Of a DNA stretch of 64,000 nt, positions 57,984 through 64,000 are shown one piece after another. The position numbers were made by a program, and so were the translations under genes. The stretch spans positions 315,001 to 379,000 of the forward strand of contig NZ_JAFEWC010000003.1 in assembly GCF_017355875.1 (NCBI RefSeq). The letters are read 5' to 3'. A model generated the notes under the pieces. That model was not told the origin of the DNA, made no database searches, and saw only the letters and a program-made list of their open reading frames with translations. How positions within the stretch are numbered: position 1 is the stretch's first letter; every line of letters starts with the position of its first letter. The DNA is from Aridibaculum aurantiacum. Its GTDB lineage: Bacteria; Bacteroidota; Bacteroidia; Chitinophagales; Chitinophagaceae.

Positions 57984-58907
57984 ATGCAGAAGGTATTTAG
58001 AATTGGCACCAGGGATAGCCAGTTAGCCGTTTGGCAGGCCACCCTGGTAAAGGACCTATTGTCGCAGCATGGATATGCTGCTGAACTCGTTTATATAAAA
58101 AGCGAAGGTGATATAGACCTGCAGACACCGTTGTATGAAATAGGTGTTCAAGGTATTTTTACCCGCAGCCTTGATATTGCCATGCTGGAAGGTCGGATAG
58201 ACATTGCAGTACACAGCATGAAAGATGTACCCACTCAACTTCCTAAAGGAATAGTGCAGGCAGCAGTACTAAAGCGTGCTTCTTATAAAGACCTTTTTGT
58301 TTATAAAAATGATCTTGATTTTCTGAACGATCCTTCCGCTACGGCTGTTATTGCTACGAGCAGTATCAGGCGCCAGGCGCAGTGGCTTCACAAGTTCCCT
58401 AATCACACCATTGAAAATTTGCGCGGTAATGTAAATACGAGGCTGAGGAAGGTGGATGAGAGCAACTGGCAGGGAGCAATTTTCGCAGCTGCGGGATTAG
58501 AGCGCATCGATCTTCGCCCTGAAAAAAGCATAGAACTGGATTGGATGTTGCCTGCCCCGGCGCAAGGTGCTATCATGGTTGTTTGTAAAGAAGAAGATGC
58601 AGAAGCAATTAAGGCTTGTGCCAATTTTCACGATGAAGAAACGGCTACTTGTACAAAGGCAGAAAGAGATTTTTTGCGTGCATTAATGGGTGGATGTTCA
58701 ATGCCTATCAGTGCGCTTGCTGAAGTAAAAGATGGTGCATTGGTTTTTGAAGGCAACATACTATCTGTAGATGGCAAAGACAAAGTAGAAGTAAAACGCG
58801 TTGTACCACTTGTTGCTGCTGCCAATGTAGGTAATGAAGCAGCAAATGAATTGCTTGAAAATGGCGGCCAAGCCATAGTAGAAGCTATTCGCAATGAAGG
58901 AAAATAA
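57984..58907 (+). CDS. hemC: Porphobilinogen deaminase (hydroxymethylbilane synthase)
   Basis: A 307-residue enzyme that joins four porphobilinogen units. RIGTRDSQLAVWQA opens the protein, HSMKDVPTQLP and the ATSSIRRQAQ substrate-binding segment follow, and Cys238 in MGGCSMPISA carries the dipyrromethane cofactor. It starts one base after hemA and its last 14 bases overlap hemD. Confidence 0.97.
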   Translation: MQKVFRIGTRDSQLAVWQATLVKDLLSQHGYAAELVYIKSEGDIDLQTPLYEIGVQGIFTRSLDIAMLEGRIDIAVHSMKDVPTQLPKGIVQAAVLKRASYKDLFVYKNDLDFLNDPSATAVIATSSIRRQAQWLHKFPNHTIENLRGNVNTRLRKVDESNWQGAIFAAAGLERIDLRPEKSIELDWMLPAPAQGAIMVVCKEEDAEAIKACANFHDEETATCTKAERDFLRALMGGCSMPISALAEVKDGALVFEGNILSVDGKDKVEVKRVVPLVAAANVGNEAANELLENGGQAIVEAIRNEGK

Positions 58908-59610
58908 GATCAACATATTAACTACACGACCACTGGCACAACCACTGGTAGAGTATGCAGTGGAGCAAGGTGTAGCCATTGATGTGAAGTCATTCATCGA
59001 CACAAAGCTAAATATAAATGAACCCACTGCACGTAGGATAAAACAACTTGCAAGTAAAGAGGCAACAGTTGTTTTTACCAGCATGAATGCTGCCGAAGCA
59101 GTAATAAGGTCTTTGGAAGTTTTGGGTGCCGATCCGGAATGGATCATCTATACATTAGGAGGTGTTACCAGCACCATTATTGAACAATATTTTACTGCCA
59201 GCGAAATCTTTTCAGAAGCTATCAATGCTACACAGCTAGCGGAGAATATTATTCTGAATGAAGAAGAGGAGGTGTTCTTCTTTTGTGGCAAACAACGACG
59301 GGATGAGTTGCCTGTTATGCTGCAAGAAAAGCATATTAAAGTGGAAGAACTGGTAGTTTATGAAACAATAGAGACACCGGTAAAAGTGAAGAAAACCTAC
59401 GATGGAATATTGTTCTTTAGCCCAAGTGCGGTGAAGAGTTTTTTCTCTGTAAATACAGTAGGTGAAAGTGCAATATTGTTTGCAATTGGCGCTACTACTG
59501 CTGCTGCACTGAGGAAGCAATCGGGTAATAAGATCCTGGTGAGTGATCATCCTAATAAAGAATACCTGGCTAAGATGGCTATAGATCATTTACGGAAAAC
59601 AGCCAGCTAA
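58894..59610 (+). CDS. hemD: Uroporphyrinogen-III synthase
   Basis: A 238-residue protein of two Rossmann-like lobes that closes and inverts ring D. Sequence conservation is low in this family; the N-terminal ILTTRPLAQPL, VVFTSMNAAEAV, FFFCGKQRRDELP and FFSPSAVKSFFSVN fit it. The start overlaps hemC by 14 bp, and position between hemC and hemE supports the call strongly. Cytoplasmic. Confidence 0.9.
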   Translation: MKENKINILTTRPLAQPLVEYAVEQGVAIDVKSFIDTKLNINEPTARRIKQLASKEATVVFTSMNAAEAVIRSLEVLGADPEWIIYTLGGVTSTIIEQYFTASEIFSEAINATQLAENIILNEEEEVFFFCGKQRRDELPVMLQEKHIKVEELVVYETIETPVKVKKTYDGILFFSPSAVKSFFSVNTVGESAILFAIGATTAAALRKQSGNKILVSDHPNKEYLAKMAIDHLRKTAS

Positions 59611-59650
59611 AGAACACAACTCTAGGCAACTAATAATGCAACTGTAAACT

Positions 59651-60688
59651 ATGACACAACTAAAAAACGACCTTGTACTACGTGCTCTTAAAGGAGAACA
59701 AACTGAGCGTGTGCCGGTATGGATGATGCGCCAGGCAGGTCGCTATCTGCCCGATTATTTAAAGCTGAAAGCAAAATATGATTTCTTTACGCGTGTAGAA
59801 ACGCCAGAACTGGCAACAGAGATCACTTTGCAACCCATAGACCAGGTAGGCGTAGATGCTGCCATTATTTTCTCTGATATATTGGTTATTCCACAAGCAA
59901 TGGGTGTAGAGGTGTTGATGGAAGAAGGCAAAGGACCATCGCTGCCAAACGTGATAAAGAACCAACAAGATATTGATGCGCTGGTGACAGAAGGTGTAGA
60001 AGAAAGTTTAAAATATGTTACAGATGCATTGTCGCTAACAAAGAAGGAACTGAATGGACGCGTGCCGCTTATTGGTTTTGCTGGTGCGCCATGGACCATT
60101 TTATGCTATATGGTAGAAGGCAAGGGCAGCAAAACATGGGATAAAGCAAAACAGTTCGCTTATACCGAACCAAAGCTTGCGCACCAGTTGCTGCAGAAGA
60201 TAACTGACATTACCATCAACTACCTGAAGGCACAAGTGAAAGCTGGCGCTGATTTAGTCCAGGTATTTGACAGTTGGGCTGGTTCTCTTAGTCCCGCTGA
60301 CTTTGGTACATTCTCTAAGCCTTACCTGGTACAGATTGCAGAAGCTGTGGCAACCGATGCACCAGTTATTTTATTTCCAAAAGGTACATGGCATGCAATA
60401 GAAGACCTAAGTAAAACAGCTGCATCTGGTATTGGTATAGATTGGACTATCACGCCTCAACAAGCCCGTGCATTTGCTGGTGATCGTGTAGCCTTACAAG
60501 GCAATTTTGATCCTGCAAAACTACTGGCACCTATACCCCAGATAAAGCAGTGGGTAAATGAAATGCTTGATGGCTTCGGCACCCAGCGCTACATTGCCAA
60601 CTTAGGTCATGGCATTACACCAAATGTGCCTGTAGATCATGCTAAAGCATTTGTAGAGGCGGTGAAGGAATATCAAATTAAAAATTAA
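59651..60688 (+). CDS. hemE: Uroporphyrinogen decarboxylase
   Basis: A 345-residue enzyme that decarboxylates the four acetate side chains of uroporphyrinogen III. The signature [15 protein letters not shown] lies near residue 22, [14 protein letters not shown] and [16 protein letters not shown] follow, and [20 protein letters not shown] is near the C-terminus. Full length. It lies 40 bp after hemD; a palindrome of word repeats separates it from hemF. Confidence 0.97.
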   Translation: MTQLKNDLVLRALKGEQTERVPVWMMRQAGRYLPDYLKLKAKYDFFTRVETPELATEITLQPIDQVGVDAAIIFSDILVIPQAMGVEVLMEEGKGPSLPNVIKNQQDIDALVTEGVEESLKYVTDALSLTKKELNGRVPLIGFAGAPWTILCYMVEGKGSKTWDKAKQFAYTEPKLAHQLLQKITDITINYLKAQVKAGADLVQVFDSWAGSLSPADFGTFSKPYLVQIAEAVATDAPVILFPKGTWHAIEDLSKTAASGIGIDWTITPQQARAFAGDRVALQGNFDPAKLLAPIPQIKQWVNEMLDGFGTQRYIANLGHGITPNVPVDHAKAFVEAVKEYQIKN

Positions 60689-60745
60689 AAATGCAAAATG
60701 TAAAAGGGGCTGCTCTTTTACATTTTGCATTTTACATTTTGCATT
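60688..60745. repeat. Gene-free palindrome of word repeats between hemE and hemF
   Basis: A perfect 18-bp inverted repeat (60688-60705 with 60716-60733), built from the words AAAATG and CAAAATGT, has a 10-base centre GGGGCTGCTC. A further direct copy of the right-arm words, TTTACATTTTGCATT, covers 60731-60745 and ends at the hemF start codon. The left arm starts at the hemE stop. The layout equals the repeat pairs around the two four-helix genes further on, but with no gene inside. As RNA it would form a strong hairpin. Confidence 0.85.
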
Positions 60746-61714
60746 ATGTCATTTAAAGAAGAATGGATCTCATTCATCCACCAACTGCAGGACGACATCT
60801 GTACCGCATTGGAGCAGGCAGATGGTAAGGCAAAGTTCGTAGAGGATAAATGGGAGCGTGCAGAAGGTGGTGGTGGTAAAACACGCGTGATAGCAAATGG
60901 TGATGTGTTTGAAAAAGGAGGCGTGAATACTTCTATTGTTTTTGGTGAGGTGACGGATGTAATGCGGAAACAACTCAAGATTAACGGGCATTCATGGTTT
61001 GCTTGTGGACTGAGCTTAGTCATTCATCCATTCAATCCATTTGTTCCTACAGTGCATGCCAACTACCGCATGTTTGAGTTGTACAATGAAACAGGTGAAG
61101 TGATTGACCGTTGGTTTGGTGGGGGTACTGATCTTACCCCTTATTATCTTTTTGAAGAAGATGCCATACACTTTCACCAGGCATATAAAAATGCCTGCGA
61201 CAAGTTTCACTCAAAGTTCTATTACTCTTTTAAATTGGAGTGTGATGACTACTTTGTAAACTACCACCGCAACAATGAACGCCGTGGTATAGGTGGTATT
61301 TTCTACGATCACCAGCGTCCTGATGCAGGCATGGATGTCAACTTCTGGATGAACTTTGCCAAAGAGTGTGGCTATGCTTTTATGGATGCTTATGTGCCGA
61401 TAGTGGAGAAGAGAAAATCAACACCTTTCACAGAAGCTAATAAGCATTGGCAAGAGATAAGAAGAGGTCGCTATGTGGAGTTCAATCTTGTACACGACAG
61501 GGGCACCATCTTCGGACTAAAAACAAACGGCAGAACAGAAAGCATATTGATGAGCCTGCCACCTACAGTTCGATTTGAATATAATTACCAACCAGAACCT
61601 AACAGTGAAGAAGATAAACTGCTGCAGGTATGTTTACATCCAAGACAATGGATACCGCAGCCGGTGAGTGATGAAGAAAGGCTGGATTGGGAGAGAGGCA
61701 CAAATATTTGTTGA
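60746..61714 (+). CDS. hemF: Oxygen-dependent coproporphyrinogen-III oxidase
   Basis: A 322-residue aerobic enzyme that converts coproporphyrinogen III to protoporphyrinogen IX. HANYRMFELYN, the GGGTDLTPYYLFEEDAIHFH segment and the FVNYHRNNERRGIGGIFYDH signature are present, as is the PPTVRFEYNY C-terminal part. Its ATG at 60746 lies directly after the word repeat; an earlier TTG at 60725 would translate the repeat and is rejected. The stop codon is followed at once by the left repeat of the first four-helix gene. Confidence 0.96.
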   Translation: MSFKEEWISFIHQLQDDICTALEQADGKAKFVEDKWERAEGGGGKTRVIANGDVFEKGGVNTSIVFGEVTDVMRKQLKINGHSWFACGLSLVIHPFNPFVPTVHANYRMFELYNETGEVIDRWFGGGTDLTPYYLFEEDAIHFHQAYKNACDKFHSKFYYSFKLECDDYFVNYHRNNERRGIGGIFYDHQRPDAGMDVNFWMNFAKECGYAFMDAYVPIVEKRKSTPFTEANKHWQEIRRGRYVEFNLVHDRGTIFGLKTNGRTESILMSLPPTVRFEYNYQPEPNSEEDKLLQVCLHPRQWIPQPVSDEERLDWERGTNIC

Positions 61715-61741
61715 TTTCGATATTTAGAGATTTTGAGATTT
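61715..61741 (+). repeat. Left repeat arm of four-helix cassette 1
   Basis: Words GATTTCGATATTTAGA and GATTTTGAGATTT lie between the hemF stop and the small gene. The last 13 bases (61729-61741) occur again, inverted, at 62148-62160 on the far side of the gene. Confidence 0.75.
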
Positions 61742-61769
61742 GACAGTATATTCTGGCTAAACTCATATA

Positions 61770-62168
61770 ATGACTAAATATGAATTGCAGGCTAGAACAA
61801 AAAAGTTTAATGTAGATGTGACTAAACTTTGTAGCCTGTTTCCGAAAAATGCTGCAGGATTTGAAACAGCGAAACAACTTATTCGTTCTGCCGGATCGGT
61901 TGGAGCAAACTATAGGGCAGCTTGTAGAGGAAAATCAAGTGCTGATTTTATTTATAAAATTGAAGTAGTGCTGGAAGAGGCGGATGAGTCTCTTTATTGG
62001 TTGCAGGTTTCGAAAGAAGCTGTGCTTGTACCTGTTGATAGCGATGTTGATAATCTTATTAATGAAGCTACTGAGCTTGTAAAGATCTTCAACGCAACGG
62101 ATTTGACTGCCAAAAAGAATAGGGTTGAAAAAGAGCCCAAAATCACTAAATCTCAAAATCAGAAATAA
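61770..62168 (+). CDS. Four-helix-bundle protein (S23/IVP family), copy 1
   Basis: A 132-residue helical protein of the family first seen in intervening sequences of 23S rRNA genes (IVP, four-helix bundle), related in fold to the Avd protein of diversity-generating retroelements. The core pattern IRSAGSVGANYRAACRGKSS is typical; FIYKIEVVLEEADESLYWL is the third helix. It lies between hemF and hemB with 4 bp to hemB. Its last residues (KITKSQNQK) are encoded by the right repeat arm, not by family sequence. No rRNA gene is near, so it is not in an intervening sequence. Function unknown. It belongs to a different subgroup from copy 2. Confidence 0.88.
   Translation: MTKYELQARTKKFNVDVTKLCSLFPKNAAGFETAKQLIRSAGSVGANYRAACRGKSSADFIYKIEVVLEEADESLYWLQVSKEAVLVPVDSDVDNLINEATELVKIFNATDLTAKKNRVEKEPKITKSQNQK
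62139..62165 (+). repeat. Right repeat arm of four-helix cassette 1
   Basis: Words AAAATCACTAAATC and TCAAAATC; 62148-62160 is the exact inverse of 61729-61741. It is read in frame as the tail of the four-helix protein and ends at its stop codon, 4 bp before hemB. Confidence 0.75.
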
Positions 62169-62172
62169 CGAG

Positions 62173-63144
62173 ATGTATTTACAAAGACGAAACCGTATAC
62201 TGCGTGCAACACCTGCCATTCGTGCAATGGTTGCTGAAACTATAGTTACACCCAATGATTTTATTGCTCCGCTGTTCATTGATGAAGGAGAGAATGTAAA
62301 GACGGAGATCGCTTCAATGCCGAGCTACTATCGCAATAGCATTGATAACACTGTAAAAGAGGTGAAGGAATTGTGGAGTATTGGTATTAAATGCGTGCTG
62401 TTGTTCATTAAGTGTAGGGATGAACTGAAGGACAATACGGGTAAAGAAGCGTGGAACCCTGATGGATTAATGCAACGCAGCATCAAAGCCATCAAAGATG
62501 CAGTGCCGGAGATGTACGTGATGACGGATGTTGCGCTTGATCCTTATTCTTCTTATGGTCATGATGGGATAGTGGAAAATGGTGAGATAGTAAATGATCC
62601 TACGGTAAAGGCATTGGTAAAGATGAGTATCAGTCATGCGCAGGCGGGTGCTGATATGGTAGCACCCAGCGATATGATGGATGGCCGCATTGGCGCCATA
62701 CGTGAGGGGTTTGAAAAAGCTGGTTTCACTAAAACAGGTATCATGGCATACAGTGCTAAATATGCTTCTTGTTTTTATGGTCCTTTCAGAGATGCTCTCG
62801 ATAGTGCGCCCGGCTTTGGTGATAAGAAGACATACCAGATGGATCCTGCAAACAGAACAGAGGCAATCAAAGAAGCATTGATGGACGTAGAAGAAGGTGC
62901 AGACATAGTGATGGTTAAGCCGGGTCTTCCTTACCTGGACATATTGCGTGAAGTAAAGAATGCAGTAGATGTACCTGTAAGCGTTTACAATATCAGCGGA
63001 GAATATGCGATGATAAAAGCAGCAGCCAAGATGGGTTGGATCAATGAAGAAAGAGCCATCTTAGAAACGCTTACCTCTTTTAAAAGAGCAGGTGCTGATT
63101 TGATAGCGACCTATTTTGCTAAGGACGCGGCGAAGCTTTTTTAG
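62173..63144 (+). CDS. hemB: Delta-aminolevulinic acid dehydratase (porphobilinogen synthase)
   Basis: A 323-residue enzyme joining two aminolevulinates. The Schiff-base lysines are Lys196 in YSAKYASCFYGPFRDA and Lys249 in MVKPGLPYLD. In the metal-binding stretch DVALDPYSSYGHDGIV the Cys residues of zinc enzymes are replaced, so it is probably of the magnesium type. The ATG at 62173 gives MYLQRRNRILR; an earlier TTG at 62125 would read the repeat. It sits between the two four-helix cassettes; its stop codon touches the left repeat of the second. Confidence 0.96.
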   Translation: MYLQRRNRILRATPAIRAMVAETIVTPNDFIAPLFIDEGENVKTEIASMPSYYRNSIDNTVKEVKELWSIGIKCVLLFIKCRDELKDNTGKEAWNPDGLMQRSIKAIKDAVPEMYVMTDVALDPYSSYGHDGIVENGEIVNDPTVKALVKMSISHAQAGADMVAPSDMMDGRIGAIREGFEKAGFTKTGIMAYSAKYASCFYGPFRDALDSAPGFGDKKTYQMDPANRTEAIKEALMDVEEGADIVMVKPGLPYLDILREVKNAVDVPVSVYNISGEYAMIKAAAKMGWINEERAILETLTSFKRAGADLIATYFAKDAAKLF

Positions 63145-63168
63145 TGAATGGTGAATAGTCAATGGTGA
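63144..63168 (+). repeat. Left repeat arm of four-helix cassette 2
   Basis: Twenty-five bases of GTGAATGGT and AGTCAATGGTGA words starting on the last base of the hemB stop. They match the inverse of 63636-63660 at 22 of 25 positions. The next 100 bases hold no gene. Confidence 0.85.
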
Positions 63169-63275
63169 CTGTGACATTTATAAATGGTGGCTAAGGTTGC
63201 CATGTGAAACGTTGTTAGCTGTTGCAGGTTAGAGTCAGGTAGGTTATCTTGAAGGTATAGCTAATAACGAACAAT

Positions 63276-63668
63276 CTGTTTCTTCAACTAAATCACCAGA
63301 AACTTCATCTTTACGAGTTCTCGAAACATCTAGTTATTCTGGTTTACCAGGTCACTAAACAACTTCCGCCTGATGAGCGATTCGGTATGATCAGTCAAAT
63401 GCGAAGGGCTGCACTGTCGGTTCATTTGAACATTGCCGAAGGTGCTTCTAGAAGAACGGTGGCTGAAAGGAAAAGATTTTACGAGATTGCGAGAGGATCT
63501 CTTATAGAAATAGATGCAGCATTAGACGCTGCTAAAGCATTAGGATATTTAGAAAAAATATACACGACGTCAATCGGTGATGCTATGATCAAAACTTTTA
63601 AGACCTTAACCGGCTTAATAAAAAGTTGTACTAATTCACCATTGACAATTGACAATTCACAACAATGA
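63276..63668 (+). CDS. Four-helix-bundle protein (S23/IVP family), copy 2, without standard start codon
   Basis: The open frame (from 63261) encodes a complete four-helix bundle: first helix [20 protein letters not shown], then [36 protein letters not shown] and [19 protein letters not shown]. There is no ATG, GTG or TTG before the first helix; a CTG at 63276 would give a homologue-like start (LQLNHQKL). The first ATG, at 63387, would delete helix 1. So either a non-AUG start is used or the start was lost and the gene is decaying. The tail [10 protein letters not shown] is encoded by the right repeat arm, and the stop overlaps the hemL start (ATGA). Confidence 0.7.
   Translation: MFLQLNHQKLHLYEFSKHLVILVYQVTKQLPPDERFGMISQMRRAALSVHLNIAEGASRRTVAERKRFYEIARGSLIEIDAALDAAKALGYLEKIYTTSIGDAMIKTFKTLTGLIKSCTNSPLTIDNSQQ
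63636..63660 (+). repeat. Right repeat arm of four-helix cassette 2
   Basis: Words TTCACCATTGACAATT and GACAATTCAC, the inverse of 63144-63168 (22 of 25 bases). It encodes the C-terminal tail of the four-helix protein and ends 4 bp before the hemL start. Confidence 0.85.
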
Positions 63669-64000
63669 TTAACAACAGCATCCAACTATTCGAACGAGCT
63701 CAGCGCTCTATACCCGGCGGTGTTAATTCACCTGTACGTGCATTTAAGAGCGTAGGTGGTACACCATTATTTATCAAAAAAGCCCAAGGCGCTTACCTGT
63801 ATGATGCAGATGATAACAGGTACATCGACTACATCGCGTCATGGGGTCCAATGATACTCGGTCATGCTTATGAGCCGGTGGTGAAGGCGATACAAGAATA
63901 TGCTGAATATTCTACTTCGTACGGCGCGCCTACTGAACTGGAGATAGAGATGGCCGAGCTGATACTAAGCATGGTGCCTAACGTGGATATGATACGCATG
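63665..64000 (+). CDS. hemL: Glutamate-1-semialdehyde 2,1-aminomutase (3' end outside window)
   Basis: The first 112 residues are visible and the frame is still open at the window end. [20 protein letters not shown], then [35 protein letters not shown] and [18 protein letters not shown] match HemL, a class-III PLP aminotransferase that makes 5-aminolevulinate. With HemA it completes the C5 route. Its ATG overlaps the stop of the preceding four-helix gene by four bases. The PLP lysine lies beyond the window. Confidence 0.95.
   Translation, partial: MINNSIQLFERAQRSIPGGVNSPVRAFKSVGGTPLFIKKAQGAYLYDADDNRYIDYIASWGPMILGHAYEPVVKAIQEYAEYSTSYGAPTELEIEMAELILSMVPNVDMIRM

Noticed and set aside
60725-60745. 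Upstream TTG start of hemF
   Set aside because: It would translate the word repeat; the ATG at 60746 gives the family start.
61770-62168. Intervening sequence of a 23S rRNA gene
   Set aside because: No rRNA sequence flanks the gene; both neighbours are haem biosynthesis genes.
61770-63668. Diversity-generating retroelement, because four-helix proteins resemble Avd
   Set aside because: No reverse transcriptase, template repeat or variable repeat is visible nearby.

Overview
The window is a chromosomal piece of a Bacteroidota bacterium, most like the Chitinophagaceae. Evidence: five large secreted proteins with C-terminal type IX secretion (T9SS) sorting domains, promoters of the Bacteroidota form (TTTG, 19-22 bp, TAnnTTTG), many lipoproteins, and families typical of that group (DUF3127, MbnP/di-heme peroxidase pair, GntR regulators with a LacI-like sensor domain). 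No rRNA, CRISPR array, phage, or transposase was seen.

Region 1 (1-21068) is a pectin (rhamnogalacturonan-I) utilisation locus. A PL11 lyase cut by the window edge, a CE12 acetylesterase, an unassigned six-hairpin-type glycosidase, a GH105 unsaturated rhamnogalacturonyl hydrolase and a GH127/GH146-type beta-L-arabinofuranosidase lie on the plus strand. Then come, on the minus strand, the rhamnose transporter and mutarotase (rhaT, rhaM) and a T9SS-exported PL4 lyase; and on the plus strand a T9SS-exported beta-rich protein, an alpha/beta-hydrolase esterase and a GH43 arabinanase. A GntR-type regulator is divergent from the GH43 gene. Together they would cut the RG-I backbone, remove acetyl and arabinan decorations and import rhamnose. 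No SusC/SusD pair is in the window.

Region 2 (21119-28785) holds fermentation and redox genes: a PAS-LuxR regulator, pyruvate formate-lyase with its activase, a split YjjP/YjjB-type exporter, an FAD oxidoreductase, and an OB-type DUF3127 protein with an SSB-like acidic tail. Region 3 (29480-31382) has dnaA and two tRNA genes (Ser-GCU, Pro-UGG). Region 4 (31528-44614) is mixed housekeeping: hemerythrin-like protein, S8 peptidase, flippase, a translationally coupled arfB-mbnP-mbnH operon, dtd, a MazG-type pyrophosphohydrolase, glyS, and a ferredoxin-reductase-like protein. Region 5 (44798-52872) has two very large T9SS proteins (BNR/propeller and S8 peptidase), followed by mfd.

Region 6 (56735-64000) is a haem operon, hemA-C-D-E-F-B-L (C5 pathway), with hemL cut by the window end. 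Two small four-helix-bundle (S23/IVP family) genes are inserted into it, one between hemF and hemB and one between hemB and hemL. Each is bounded by inverted simple-word repeats, with a different word set at each site; the downstream repeat arm encodes the tail of the protein. A gene-free palindrome of the same style sits between hemE and hemF. Word-type repeats also occur at other intergenic spots (5200, 9084, 14063/14115, 38273). This is the most unusual structure in the window.
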